DNA from: Sporosarcina sp. HYO08
Lineage (GTDB): Bacteria > Bacillota > Bacilli > Bacillales_A > Planococcaceae
DNA length: 64,000 nt
Assembly (NCBI RefSeq): GCF_001563475.1
Contig: NZ_LPUT01000012.1
Coordinates: forward strand, 1-64,000
Direction: 5' to 3'
The translations under genes and the position numbers were made by a program. Positions 16,880 through 25,680 of the stretch are shown in pieces. Position 1 is the stretch's first letter; each line of letters begins with the position of its first letter. The notes under the pieces were generated by a model that made no database searches, had not been told where the DNA came from, and saw only the letters and a program-made list of their open reading frames with translations.

Positions 16880-17821
16880 ATGTACAACATTCCAGGTCAT
16901 CACCACATTTCAATGATTACGAAAAACGCCCAAGCGAATAACCATTTTTATCAAAATATTTTAGGGCTGCGGCGCGTCAAAAAGACGGTCAATCAAGACG
17001 ATCCTTCCATGTACCATTTATTTTTTGGTGATCAAACGGGAAGTCCTGGAACGGAACTAACATTTTTTGAAATTCCGATGGCAGGCGGAACGGTTCGTGG
17101 CACAAATGCAATTACGCAAATTGGGCTGCTCGTTCCTACGAGTGAGAGCTTAGACTATTGGGAGGCGCATTTAGCGCAATTTGGTGTGAAAATGAGTGAA
17201 CGGACGACTTATGTAGGCTATGAAGCATTGCCTTTTGAGGACCCGGAAGGACTACGTCTCATCTTGTTGAATCATAATGGACAGGCCATTCCATCTGACT
17301 GGACAGCTTGGGAAGACTCCGAAGTGGAACCTGAGCATCGAATTTTAGGCATGGGGCCGATTGAAATTACAGTGCGGAGGCTTGGAAAAACGGCTAATAC
17401 GATTCAGCACTTACTTCGATTCAAAGAAGTGTCTAAAACTGCCAGTGAAATTATTTTTCGGGCAGTGGAAGGGGAGTCATTTGGTGAAATTGTGTTAAAA
17501 CAGCAAGACGGCCCGACCGAAAAGCCAGGGAGGGGTAGCGTTCACCATTTGGCGCTTCGCGTAAAAAATGAAGAAGAACTGCAGTATTGGGCAAAAAAAG
17601 TAGAAGCACGAGGCTTTCAATCATCGGGCATTGTGGAAAGATTTTATTTCAAAAGTCTTTACTTCCGAGAATCGAACGGTATCTTATTTGAGCTGGCAAC
17701 AGACGAACCAGGCTTCACAGTAGACTCAACGATTGAAAATTTAGGGCAGCAACTGGATTTACCGCCATTTTTAGAGGAAAAACGGGCTGAAATTGAGGGG
17801 AAATTAAAGCTGATCGAATAA
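16880..17821 (+). CDS. Ring-cleaving dioxygenase, VOC superfamily (MhqO/MhqA-like)
   Basis: 313-residue protein with two glyoxalase/extradiol-dioxygenase (VOC) modules. Metal-site residues are visible: GHHHISMI at the N-terminus, VHHLALRV near 223 and FELATDEPGF near 274. This is the Bacillus MhqO/MhqA type, linked to quinone and catechol detoxification. I chose ATG at 16880 because CAGGAGG lies just before it; the frame opens at 16859 but that start overlaps the ribosome binding site. Followed 18 bp later by a DUF1801 gene, probably co-transcribed. Confidence 0.88.
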   Translation: MYNIPGHHHISMITKNAQANNHFYQNILGLRRVKKTVNQDDPSMYHLFFGDQTGSPGTELTFFEIPMAGGTVRGTNAITQIGLLVPTSESLDYWEAHLAQFGVKMSERTTYVGYEALPFEDPEGLRLILLNHNGQAIPSDWTAWEDSEVEPEHRILGMGPIEITVRRLGKTANTIQHLLRFKEVSKTASEIIFRAVEGESFGEIVLKQQDGPTEKPGRGSVHHLALRVKNEEELQYWAKKVEARGFQSSGIVERFYFKSLYFRESNGILFELATDEPGFTVDSTIENLGQQLDLPPFLEEKRAEIEGKLKLIE

Positions 17822-17839
17822 AGAGTGGGGGAAAGAGGA

Positions 17840-18262
17840 ATGTATGAACAAAAGACAAAGGAAACGGATCAGAATGTGATTGAGTTCATTGAAAGTGTGG
17901 ATAGTCCGAAAAAAAGGGAGGATGCTTTCAAATTGCTTGATATCTTCACAGAAGTATCAGGCTACGAAGCGAAAATGTGGGGGCCAAGCATCATCGGATT
18001 TGGTTCTTATCATTATATGTATAAAACAGGACATGAAGGGGATGCCCCGTACGTTGGCTTTTCACCGCGAAAAGCGAAAATTAGCTTGTACTTTGCACCA
18101 GGAGATCTAGAACGCGAGGAACTGCTTGAAAACTTTGGAAAACATACAACTGGGAAAGCATGCGTCTATATTAACAAGGTGGCGGATATTAACGTCGACG
18201 TCTTGAGAAAGCTCATTAAGCAGTCCATTGCGTTTTTGAAAGCGCAATACCCAAACGACTAG
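17840..18262 (+). CDS. DUF1801 domain-containing protein
   Basis: 140-residue soluble protein of the DUF1801 (YdhG/YobT-like) family. Recognisable parts are DAFKLLDIFTEVSGYEAKMW, GPSIIGFGSYHY, GFSPRKAKISLYF and the GKACVYINKVADIN segment near 110. ATG at 17840 lies directly after GTGGGGGAAAGAGGA; an upstream GTG at 17825 is part of that site. Function of the family is unknown. Probably in an operon with the preceding dioxygenase. Confidence 0.85.
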   Translation: MYEQKTKETDQNVIEFIESVDSPKKREDAFKLLDIFTEVSGYEAKMWGPSIIGFGSYHYMYKTGHEGDAPYVGFSPRKAKISLYFAPGDLEREELLENFGKHTTGKACVYINKVADINVDVLRKLIKQSIAFLKAQYPND

Positions 18263-18293
18263 CGCCTCATCGCTACCAAAGAAAGTAAATTTC

Positions 18294-18338
18294 ATAAAAC
18301 GACCGTTCATTCGAAAGTGATAAACGGTCGTTTTTTTA
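18294..18338 (+). terminator. Terminator after the DUF1801 gene
   Basis: AAAACGACCGTT and AAACGGTCGTTTTTTT form a strong stem with a T-run. Confidence 0.85.
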
Positions 18339-18354
18339 TTTTTTAATCGTTGTT

Positions 18355-18422
18355 TGTGGATAACGTGGTTGGGTTATCAACATTACGTCGTCCTAACAGG
18401 ATGTTTTACTAACTTATCAACA
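18355..18422. promoter_or_regulatory. Cluster of DnaA-box-like nonamers
   Basis: TGTGGATAA at 18355-18363 is the exact reverse complement of the DnaA consensus TTATCCACA. TTATCAACA, one base off consensus, occurs at 18374-18382 and again at 18414-18422. Three boxes in 68 bases of an intergenic region resemble the DnaA-box clusters known away from oriC in Bacillus. Confidence 0.5.
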
Positions 18423-18636
18423 TGACAGAATGGGATTCGTCTAGGCGGAAGTGATTGACAAAGTCGTTTAGATGCATCAATAAATGGCCTTTCGCCAATA
18501 AGTACCCATGCCCCAATGGCATTAATCGGGATCGAAGATTGCAATAATTATATTAGAAAAGCAATGCCGGACCTGTGCCGACATTGCTTTTCAATCTGTA
18601 TCAGTCTATTCGGGTTTGCTGTTACACCCTAACGCT
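18423..18636. other. Intergenic spacer with minus-strand terminator
   Basis: No gene seen. AAAGCAATG and CATTGCTTTT (about 18559-18592) form a stem that can end the leftward gene at 18637. Confidence 0.5.
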
Positions 18637-20124
18637 TTATTTTTCCTGGTCATTTGCAATCATATAAGCTTGCCTTGGATGGTTTATTTGATCGGGATAT
18701 TTCAGCCTGATTTTTCCTTGATCCACTAGCTTTGCCAAATAATTATTTCGCAGCCCATCGGGGGTTCTTTCCAGCAAGGAAGCAAGTTCCCTAAGCATCA
18801 AAGGTCTTAGGGCACAAAGACCCATCACGATCTCTTCCATTACATCTGGGGGAAGGCGTTTTTTCTTCCGCGCGAGCGCCGATATTTCCCATAATGCATC
18901 CTCTGTTTCCGTTGTTGAAGACTCACGTGCCTCTTCTTTAGATGCCTCTTCCGCATATTCCATGGTTAGATCTGCTTCTTTATTGTTGGTCATCAGCCTC
19001 CCGTTATTGTAGGAGTTAGGGGAAGGAACAGTAGAATCAGCTTCTTTATTATAGGAGTCAGCCTCTTTATTCATAGAGTTAACCCCCTTACTGCAGGAGT
19101 TAGATTCCTTATTAAAGGAGTAATCATTACTATTGATGGAGTTATTTTCAGATTTTTCGTTACTAATGGAGTCTTTCTGATTATTGTAGGAGTTCATCTC
19201 ACTATTATAGGAGTTGTCCGTATCGTCAAACTTTGCCGCTGCCGATCTATCTTCTTCATGGAATGATAAAACATCTTGTTCTATCATGTCTCCCATGTCT
19301 TCTTCTCCCAATACACTTGGTTTTACATGTAACGTAATCATCGTACGCGCTGACTCTGAATCTTGGATGACATCAAAAGCATCGTCTCCGTAGCTTTCCC
19401 ACATTGTTTTGACGCCTTTTAGCCCGGAGCCTGTTCTTTTACAAAGCCCGATTAAAATAAACATTTTAAACAGGTTTGGGTTACGAAGATTGCTTATATT
19501 TCCCTCAAGTGCTTGTTCCACAGATATACGGAACAGTCCGGGATTTGAAAAACGTAATAAATGTTTTTCTTTTTCAATCACAATGCCGCCTTCACCATGA
19601 TAATTGGCATGGACAATTGCATTGATGAGTGATTCGTGCAGGCAAGCTAAAGCGGCCGTCTCATCGACTTGGGTAGAGCCGGAATTTAAGTACAAGTTGC
19701 CGAAATCAGCTGTTAAATCTGCACTTGCTTTAAAATAAAAGTCAAATAGATTACCCGACCAAGTTCCATCTTGCGAAGTGAAACGTTTAGACCAATCTTC
19801 AGTTAATGTTTCCTTCAAGCTTTCTCGATATTCAAGAAAATATTGCGGCAGTACTTCTGTAATAATCCTTTCCTCACTAAACATAATTAAGCCAGCAAGG
19901 GTCAAGCCTTCCTCATTCGTATTTCTTACTTTTCCCCATGCGCCGATTTTATATAAAAACTCCTTCATTTCTAGCCCATTCCAAGGGTGACTTGGGTGAA
20001 TAGCCGAAAATTTTTCCCGGTATTTTTTAACGGATTCAAAGTTCAGTTCATTGATCCCATAGTGCTCTAAAACTAGGCTGTCTTGCGGAACGGATGAATA
20101 ATCAGATGAATGATGTATACTCAC
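18637..20124 (-). CDS. ATP-binding putative transcriptional regulator (COG2865-like) with repeat linker
   Basis: 495-residue protein resembling COG2865 regulators. Residues about 30-100 (HPWNGLEMKEFLYKIGAWGK, LTLAGLIMF) match the region that normally follows an N-terminal AlbA domain, but the AlbA domain is absent. Residues about 160-250 form a GHKL-like ATPase: LHESLINAIVHANYHGEGGI, RFSNPGLFR, GLCKRTGSGLKGV. Residues about 300-375 are a low-complexity linker of 7-8 residue repeats (SYNKEADS-like). Residues about 410-490 form a winged helix. GTG start with AAAGGAGATAAGGCG. Nothing upstream encodes the missing domain. Role probably regulatory; ligand unknown. Confidence 0.75.
   Translation of the reverse strand: MSIHHSSDYSSVPQDSLVLEHYGINELNFESVKKYREKFSAIHPSHPWNGLEMKEFLYKIGAWGKVRNTNEEGLTLAGLIMFSEERIITEVLPQYFLEYRESLKETLTEDWSKRFTSQDGTWSGNLFDFYFKASADLTADFGNLYLNSGSTQVDETAALACLHESLINAIVHANYHGEGGIVIEKEKHLLRFSNPGLFRISVEQALEGNISNLRNPNLFKMFILIGLCKRTGSGLKGVKTMWESYGDDAFDVIQDSESARTMITLHVKPSVLGEEDMGDMIEQDVLSFHEEDRSAAAKFDDTDNSYNSEMNSYNNQKDSISNEKSENNSINSNDYSFNKESNSCSKGVNSMNKEADSYNKEADSTVPSPNSYNNGRLMTNNKEADLTMEYAEEASKEEARESSTTETEDALWEISALARKKKRLPPDVMEEIVMGLCALRPLMLRELASLLERTPDGLRNNYLAKLVDQGKIRLKYPDQINHPRQAYMIANDQEK
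18995..19215 (-). repeat. Coding tandem repeat (about 24-bp units)
   Basis: Imperfect units containing TTATTRTAGGAGTTA (plus-strand sense) recur about every 24 bases, eight to ten times. They encode the Ser/Asn/Tyr/Lys-rich 8-residue linker repeats of the ATP-binding regulator. Several boundaries shift by one codon, so the repeat is old or frequently rearranged. Confidence 0.75.
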
Positions 20125-20297
20125 GCCTTATCTCCTTTTTATACTCAATTTGTATCTATTGTTCCTCTTATTCTATCATTTTTTGTCCGTTCGATCTCTT
20201 TTCCAATCGTTAGGGGACATCCCTTGTTTCAAGAACGATCGAAAGGTAATGCCTAAAAATAGTGTAGACAGGAACAATAAGGCTTCATACACACTGA

Positions 20298-20331
20298 AAG
20301 CAGACATTCCGTTAATTGGAATGTCTGCTCT
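20298..20331. terminator. Terminator for the 87-residue protein gene
   Basis: AGCAGACATTCC and GGAATGTCTGCT form a 12-bp perfect stem with a short loop. On the minus strand it closely follows the stop at 20331. Confidence 0.65.
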
Positions 20332-20594
20332 TATCTTGGAATCCATGTCGTTTCGATACTTGTCTTTCGTTTGTTTTTGAACAATAAATAATGGGCGTGA
20401 TCGATTTTCTTTTCAATGTAATTGAGGGAATAATCACCGAAAGGATCTGTTAGGTCTCCGACAGCACGTGATAAGTTATCAATGACGCAATGGAGTGTTT
20501 CTATTTGTCTTGGCTCGCTCGTCCGATTCATTTCATCCATTATTTCATATGCTAAGTGTTGGATGCGACGTAAACGCATTTCATTTGTTTGCAT
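20331..20594 (-). CDS. Small hypothetical protein (87 aa)
   Basis: 87-residue soluble, probably helical protein (MRLRRIQHLAYEIMDEMNRT at the start, NYIEKKIDHAHYLLFKNKRK near the end). No family recognised. ATG at 20594 follows GGGGAGAGGATACA, which supports a real gene. Monocistronic and divergent from the proS leader. Confidence 0.65.
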   Translation of the reverse strand: MQTNEMRLRRIQHLAYEIMDEMNRTSEPRQIETLHCVIDNLSRAVGDLTDPFGDYSLNYIEKKIDHAHYLLFKNKRKTSIETTWIPR

Positions 20595-20754
20595 TGTATC
20601 CTCTCCCCGCTTCGAACATAGTCTGTCTCACTATATGGCTTGAATCGATAATATATGCTTATAGAATCCCATCAAACGGTATATCCTAAGATGTAAAAGT
20701 TAAATGAAATTTGTATTAACTGCTAAGTGTTGCTATAGTATAGGTAGAAAAAAA

Positions 20755-20992
20755 TCCAAGATGTGGCCAAGTAAATAAGAATTGTGAAACAGAAAGTATA
20801 GCGATTGCTGAGAGCTATGCCACTGCTTCTTATTGAAACCTACCACGGAGATGTTATGCAAACATAACCGGATCGTTGCCGTTATCTAACGTTTAGAGGG
20901 TTTATCATGAAGATAAGCTAAACTAAGGTGGTACCACGTTTATTCAGCACAAAGACGTCCTTATACAGGGATTCTTTGTGCTTTTTATTATT
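20755..20992 (+). promoter_or_regulatory. T-box leader (tRNA-Pro responsive) of proS
   Basis: Transcription-antitermination leader. Stem I is closed by GTGG (20763-20766) with CCAC (20843-20846) and an upper helix AATAAGAA/TTCTTATT. Between them lies GAAACCTA, offering CCU (20839-20841) as the proline specifier codon. The conserved T-box AACTAAGGTGGTACCACG lies at 20921-20938, with TGGT to pair with the tRNA acceptor end. The competing terminator is AGCACAAAGA/TCTTTGTGCT (20946-20982) plus a T-run. Uncharged tRNA-Pro should favour read-through into proS. Confidence 0.9.
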
Positions 20993-21008
20993 TTAAGGAG
21001 GATCAATA

Positions 21009-22442
21009 ATGAAAAACGAAAACGAATTTACAAAGTGGTATATTGATACAATTCAAAAAGCGGACTTAATGGATTACACGCCGGTGCGTGGATGTATCGC
21101 ATTTAAACCGGATGGCTTTGAAATTTGGGAGCATATTCAAGCAGAAATGGATCGTCGTTTTAAAGAAACAGGTCACCGCAACGCATATTTCCCAATGCTC
21201 ATCCCTGAGAGCTTTTTCCAAAAAGAAAAAGACCATATTGAAGGATTCTCACCGGAACTTCCATGGGTAACCGAAGCAGCAGGGGAGAAGTTGGAAGAGC
21301 GTTTGGCGCTCCGTCCAACGTCTGAAACGATGATTGGTCATCTCTATTCTGACTGGATTAAGAGCTACCGCGACCTTCCAGTGTTAATTAACCAATGGGC
21401 GAACGTATTCCGTTGGGAAAAGAAAACATTGCCGTTCATTCGTACGTCTGAATTCTTGTGGCAAGAAGGGCACACAGCGCATGTGGACGAAGAGGAAGCA
21501 CGCGAAGAAACAATGCAAATGCTAGGCATTTATAAAGAAGTTGTAGAAGAAGTATTGGCGATTCCAGTGTACGACGGCCAAAAAACACCTTCTGAGCGAT
21601 TCGCTGGCGCGGTCGATACGTATTCCATTGAGGCAATGATGCAGGACGGTAAAGCTGTTCAAGCAGGAACTTCCCATTACTTGGGCACGAAGTTCGCAGA
21701 AGCATTTGACATTAAGTACTTGAACAAACAAAACACGCATGAGTTTGTCCATACAACTTCATGGGGAACGTCTACGCGCCTTATCGGTTCCGTCATTATG
21801 GTACACGGTGATGAGCAAGGTCTTGTCTTACCGCCGCGTATTGCACCGACACAAGTTGTCTTAATTCCAGTCGGTCCGTGGAAGAAAAATCCTGAAATTA
21901 TCGAAAAGCTGGATGAAGTATTTGCGCAGTTAAAAGCAAAAGGTATTCGCGTTCGTCTGGACGATTCCGATCAATCACCTGGCTTTAAGTTCAACGAGTG
22001 GGAGCTGAAAGGTGTTCCAGTCCGCATTGAGCTTGGACCACGTGATTTGGAGAAAAATCAAGCATTGCTAAAAGCGCGTGATGAAGATGAAAAAGTAGCC
22101 GTAGACTTAGCGGAAATCGTTGGGAAAATTGAAGAAGAACTAGAAACGATGCAAAAACGCCTATTTGACAAAGCGGTCGCATTCCGCGAAAAACATTCAC
22201 ATACACATGTTGATACGTTAGCGCAGCTTGAACAACATATCGAAGCTTCCGATAAGAACGATGAGATTCCAGGTTGGGTGCTTGCAGGCTGGTGTGGCGA
22301 CGATGATTGTGAAGAAAACGTTAAGAATGAAACAAAATTCACAACGCGCAACATTCCATTTAACCCACCGGCAACAAAGTCCACTTGCATAAACTGTGGA
22401 AAAGAAGCGAAACACACGGTTTGGTTTGGACGCGCTTACTAA
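21009..22442 (+). CDS. proS: Prolyl-tRNA synthetase, archaeal/eukaryotic type
   Basis: 477-residue class II synthetase that charges tRNA-Pro. Its length and C-terminal zinc-like domain (CGDDDC near 434, CINCGKEAKHTVWFGRAY at the end, terminal Tyr) mark the archaeal-type (ProS type 3) enzyme rather than the long bacterial form with an editing insertion. Class II motifs are visible: PVRGCIAFKPDG with later FRWEKKTLPFIRTSEFLWQE (motif 2), and a motif 3-like GTSTRLIGSVIM. ATG follows TAAGGAGGATCAATA. Expression is governed by the T-box just upstream. Confidence 0.97.
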   Translation: MKNENEFTKWYIDTIQKADLMDYTPVRGCIAFKPDGFEIWEHIQAEMDRRFKETGHRNAYFPMLIPESFFQKEKDHIEGFSPELPWVTEAAGEKLEERLALRPTSETMIGHLYSDWIKSYRDLPVLINQWANVFRWEKKTLPFIRTSEFLWQEGHTAHVDEEEAREETMQMLGIYKEVVEEVLAIPVYDGQKTPSERFAGAVDTYSIEAMMQDGKAVQAGTSHYLGTKFAEAFDIKYLNKQNTHEFVHTTSWGTSTRLIGSVIMVHGDEQGLVLPPRIAPTQVVLIPVGPWKKNPEIIEKLDEVFAQLKAKGIRVRLDDSDQSPGFKFNEWELKGVPVRIELGPRDLEKNQALLKARDEDEKVAVDLAEIVGKIEEELETMQKRLFDKAVAFREKHSHTHVDTLAQLEQHIEASDKNDEIPGWVLAGWCGDDDCEENVKNETKFTTRNIPFNPPATKSTCINCGKEAKHTVWFGRAY

Positions 22443-22454
22443 ATTTATACATTT

Positions 22455-22493
22455 CAAACGCTCCTCTGACGTGATCAAAGAGGAGCGTTTTTA
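22455..22493 (+). terminator. Terminator after proS
   Basis: AACGCTCCTCT pairs with AGAGGAGCGTT, followed by a T-run. Confidence 0.85.
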
Positions 22494-22611
22494 TGTACTT
22501 AAAACGATTCATTCATTTTCTGAAAGGAATTATATTCATACAATTGAATTTACTTATAAGGATGAAAGGAATATGCTAGTGATATAGGGTTGTTCGAAAG
22601 AAGGATGTTTT

Positions 22612-23346
22612 ATGGAATTTTTGTTGTTGTTTTTTATTGGATTTGCCTCAAATACGCTCGGTATATTAGCGGGGGGAGGGGGACTTATTAGTCTGCCCGC
22701 GATGATGCTTATGGGACTGCCTGTTCACTCCGCCATTGGGGCGAATAAAGTATCGAATACAGTCAGCTCCTTTTCTAGTTTTTTTGTGATGGCGAAAAGG
22801 AAAGAAGTGACGGTTAAAGAAGCGCTGACCGTTGTCCCGATTAGTCTCACGGGCGGGCTAACCGGCGGGCTGATCGCCGCTTATATGAAGGAAGAATGGA
22901 TGATTATGCTTGCGGTTGTTTTATTAACCTTTGCTTTTATATCTTCTTTTTTTGGAAAAGGGGATTTTGCAAATAATGAACCTTTTCGTGCTACGAAAAA
23001 AAGCGTCTCTTCATTATTTGGCATCGGAATTTATGATGGCGTTTTCGGGCCAGGGAGCGGAACGTTGGGGTTATATTTATACGATCGCTTGAAACTGTCT
23101 TATTTACGCGCTGTCGCATTATCACGCGTGATGATTTTTTCAAGCTGTTTCGGCGCATCGATTAGTTATATTTCGACTGGAAAAATTATGTGGCCACTGA
23201 CGTTTGCGCTAATGCTCGGAGCCATTACAGGCGCACAAACCGGGGTCCGATTAGCGCAAAAATTAAACACAAAGCATGTCAAACCGATTTTACGTACTGT
23301 CACGATTCTTTTAATTGTACAAATTGCTGTAGAGTATTTTGGATGA
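22612..23346 (+). CDS. TauE/SafE (TSUP) family transporter
   Basis: 244-residue membrane protein with about seven or eight helices. The start ends in the family's glycine-rich motif LAGGGGLISLPAMMLMGLPV followed by HSAIGANKVSN, and the second half carries the repeat GVFGPGSGTLGLYLYDRL. TSUP proteins export or import sulfite, sulfonates or organic acids; the substrate here is not indicated. ATG follows GAAGGATG. Monocistronic, with a terminator immediately after. Confidence 0.9.
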   Translation: MEFLLLFFIGFASNTLGILAGGGGLISLPAMMLMGLPVHSAIGANKVSNTVSSFSSFFVMAKRKEVTVKEALTVVPISLTGGLTGGLIAAYMKEEWMIMLAVVLLTFAFISSFFGKGDFANNEPFRATKKSVSSLFGIGIYDGVFGPGSGTLGLYLYDRLKLSYLRAVALSRVMIFSSCFGASISYISTGKIMWPLTFALMLGAITGAQTGVRLAQKLNTKHVKPILRTVTILLIVQIAVEYFG

Positions 23347-23388
23347 AAAAACGCATTTAATCCTGAAAAAGAGATTAAATGCGTTTTT
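23345..23388. terminator. Bidirectional terminator
   Basis: AAAACGCATTTAATC and GATTAAATGCGTTTTT form a long stem between the convergent TSUP gene and the small membrane protein gene at 23392. Confidence 0.85.
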
Positions 23389-23391
23389 CAA

Positions 23392-23751
23392 TTAGTGAGT
23401 GACGGTCTTCTTTCTTTTAAATAAAGCGGATAGTTTCATAAGCAACTGCTCGTATTGTATTTGTTTATATTTTTTCAAATAAAGGGTGGCAAATAAAAGG
23501 ACAACTAAACAAATAAACGAAAGAATGCTTGTAATCGTGAAGAAAATGGTTTCTTTAAACCCGCCATACCCGATTGAAATAAGAAGGCTTGTCATTAAAA
23601 TAAAAGAACATACAGGAATTAATTGAATGAAGATGTCATAACTTCGTTTCTTTAAAAAGCGCATAATGTCAGGAATAATGGTCACGGCTAGAGCGATATA
23701 CAGAATAATTGCAGTAATGTCCGCCGCGATGATAAATAGATCTTTCTCCAT
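23392..23751 (-). CDS. Hypothetical membrane protein (119 aa)
   Basis: 119-residue protein with three predicted helices (about residues 8-28, 40-60, 65-90) and a basic C-terminus (LFKRKKTVTH). ATG at 23751 lies 6 bases after GGAGGTG; upstream in-frame codons to 23760 lie in that site. It begins 14 bp after the DUF2306-like gene and likely forms an operon with it. No family recognised. Confidence 0.65.
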   Translation of the reverse strand: MEKDLFIIAADITAIILYIALAVTIIPDIMRFLKKRSYDIFIQLIPVCSFILMTSLLISIGYGGFKETIFFTITSILSFICLVVLLFATLYLKKYKQIQYEQLLMKLSALFKRKKTVTH

Positions 23752-23765
23752 AATCAACACCTCCG

Positions 23766-24257
23766 CTAGATTCTAGGCTGGCATAATTTCTTACGAGAAC
23801 GCCTCTTTCTTCCAACGAGAATAATGAATGGCGTTCCAATGATTGAAGGCAGAAACCAAAAAAGGAGAACGGGGAATTCGTTTAGCACTGGTATTCTAGG
23901 AATGTTGACAACTAAAGTCGCTGTAACAATCCCAATATATGATCCTAACATTCCGCCAATGTGAGAACCCATCCAATTTCTCCATTTCTTTTTAACGGCT
24001 GCATAGCCGACAATCGCAAATCCATAGGAGAATAACGCAATGTAAAAAAGGTATTGGCTTTCTTGCCAATGAAGAATCGACATAATTAAAGCAGTGAAGA
24101 ACACAAAAACGTATGACCCGTGGTAGATTTCACCAGCTAGTGTATGCGTACCTTTTCTTTTTTTGGCAGACATCGCGAAAATGCCGGTGACTAGACATAC
24201 AATTCCTGAAATAATATGAATCAATAAAAAAAGACTAAACAAATAGTTGACCTCCAT
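23766..24257 (-). CDS. DUF2306-like membrane protein
   Basis: 163-residue membrane protein with about five helices. HIISGIVCLVTGIFAM, HTLAGEIYHGSYV and MGSHIGGMLGSYIG, with conserved His residues at membrane edges, are the features of the DUF2306 (YoaS-like) family. Function unknown. The C-terminus is basic (GRKRRSRKKL). ATG at 24257 follows GGAGGTCA. Co-directional with the 119-residue membrane protein just downstream. Confidence 0.65.
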   Translation of the reverse strand: MEVNYLFSLFLLIHIISGIVCLVTGIFAMSAKKRKGTHTLAGEIYHGSYVFVFFTALIMSILHWQESQYLFYIALFSYGFAIVGYAAVKKKWRNWMGSHIGGMLGSYIGIVTATLVVNIPRIPVLNEFPVLLFWFLPSIIGTPFIILVGRKRRSRKKLCQPRI

Positions 24258-24312
24258 ATCTTTTAGTCACCACTATTATTTTAACACAATATTTCGAAAT
24301 GTTTATCGAGAA

Positions 24313-24343
24313 AAGACAAGGACAAAAAATTCGTCCTTGTCAC
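24313..24343 (-). terminator. Terminator after the anti-sigma gene
   Basis: GACAAGGAC (24315-24323) and GTCCTTGTC (24333-24341) form a perfect stem; on the minus strand TTTTCTC follows. Confidence 0.7.
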
Positions 24344-24391
24344 CTTAAAATATTACCAGTAAGAAATAAATCCTCTTTAACACAGATGGGA

Positions 24392-25147
24392 TTAGTCCAC
24401 AATTTCAAACGTTTCTAACATACGGTGAAATCTTGCACCATGTCCTTCTGCGGCTTCGAGGAAATAACGTTCTTGGATGATGAAGCTGCCTTCTTTGCCG
24501 TTGCTAATGACATACGTATGAACGACTGGATCTAGCCGATCGTTGCCGCCGTTAATGCCGTGCAGTAAGTAACCTTGAACAGGTTCAGTCACTTCCTCGA
24601 TAGCTCTAAGTTCTGGAAATTCTTTTTTCAGTTCGGCTTCCACTTTTTTAACGAGATCTTCTGGTTTTTCGTTTGGTACTTGTTTAATTTCCATCGAGAC
24701 TTCCGGATATTCGGCTGGAAGCGGTTCAGCAGTTGTTACAATGTCTGCGTCTTCACCTTTTGTCATTTTATACCGTGTTTCATCGATATAAATGATGTAT
24801 TCAGCGTCGGTTCCTTCATGTAGGTTGACGGTGTTCGTTTCGTCTTGTCCTTCGATGTTTTGAATCACTTCTTTTTCGGGAACGAACATATCTTTAATTC
24901 CTTTGATAAGCGCCAAGCCTGGCTTCGTGTTTAAACTAAAGACGATTGCCAAAGCGGCGGCGACTATGATGATAAGCGGTATGATTTTGTTTTTTCGTTT
25001 CATTTTTTTTACGGCTCCTTTAGGATGATTTTCTTCACTGAATAACGTTTCTTCTAGTCCATTCCAAATATCTTCCTTCATCGATTCAGTTTCTCGATCT
25101 GTCTGTTGATGCAGCGCTTTTGTTATTTTTTTATCGAATTCATTCAT
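24392..25147 (-). CDS. Membrane-anchored anti-sigma factor (DUF4367/RsiX-like)
   Basis: 251-residue single-pass protein. The cytosolic N-terminus (about 1-50) should hold the sigma factor, a membrane helix starting IIPLIIIVAAALAIVFSL covers about 53-72, and the extracellular part includes a DUF4367-like C-terminal domain (VQGYLLHGINGGNDRLDP, then FIIQERYFLE). Its start overlaps the stop of the upstream sigma gene by 4 bp, the classic coupling of an ECF sigma factor with its cognate anti-sigma. Activation would need loss of the anti-sigma in response to an envelope signal. Confidence 0.85.
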   Translation of the reverse strand: MNEFDKKITKALHQQTDRETESMKEDIWNGLEETLFSEENHPKGAVKKMKRKNKIIPLIIIVAAALAIVFSLNTKPGLALIKGIKDMFVPEKEVIQNIEGQDETNTVNLHEGTDAEYIIYIDETRYKMTKGEDADIVTTAEPLPAEYPEVSMEIKQVPNEKPEDLVKKVEAELKKEFPELRAIEEVTEPVQGYLLHGINGGNDRLDPVVHTYVISNGKEGSFIIQERYFLEAAEGHGARFHRMLETFEIVD

Positions 25148-25680
25148 TGAAAATCGTCCTCCTTTTCGATGAAATCAAGTGATTCCTTCAAACGTTTTCT
25201 TGCCTTAAATAGTCGAGACTTCACGGTGTTTTGATTGAGCCCAAGAATATTTGCAATTTCTTTTTCCGTAAAACCTTTAACATATTTTAAAATAAGCGGA
25301 ACACGATGGATGTCATCTAATGATTGAATCGTATCGTATAGACTTGAAAGTTCATCAAATGATTCCATAGCGATTGTTGGGTCGTTTTCCAGATCGGGAT
25401 GTTCAAATTTCGAAAGCATCTTCTCTTTTTTCATTAATCGAAGACATTCATTCGTTAATATCCGATAAAACCACGGCACAAATGGCAGCACAGGATTGTA
25501 GCTTTCTATTTGTTTATAAACACGGATGAACGTTTCTTGAACGGCATCCTTCGCCATTTCACGATTGCGTGTGATGGCCGAGGCCGTTCGGATGGCATAG
25601 TCCGCATAAGCTTCATAAAAAAGTCGGAATGACTGCTTGTCACCTGCTTTGATGCCGCGGATCCAATCCTCTTTCACCAT
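25144..25680 (-). CDS. ECF-type RNA polymerase sigma factor
   Basis: 178-residue sigma-70 family protein with only regions 2 and 4. Region 2 is around YADYAIRTASAITRNREMAK, then DAVQETFIRVYKQI; region 4 holds LILKYVKGFTEKEIANILGL, then NQNTVKSRLFKARKRL, the -35-binding helix-turn-helix. Resembles Bacillus SigX/SigW/YlaC-type factors. ATG follows AAAAGGAGATGAGAA. The promoter region on the minus strand contains GAAAACTTTTT and CGCGGGTA blocks, vaguely like an ECF autoregulatory promoter, but spacing and bases are not convincing. Confidence 0.92.
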   Translation of the reverse strand: MVKEDWIRGIKAGDKQSFRLFYEAYADYAIRTASAITRNREMAKDAVQETFIRVYKQIESYNPVLPFVPWFYRILTNECLRLMKKEKMLSKFEHPDLENDPTIAMESFDELSSLYDTIQSLDDIHRVPLILKYVKGFTEKEIANILGLNQNTVKSRLFKARKRLKESLDFIEKEDDFQ

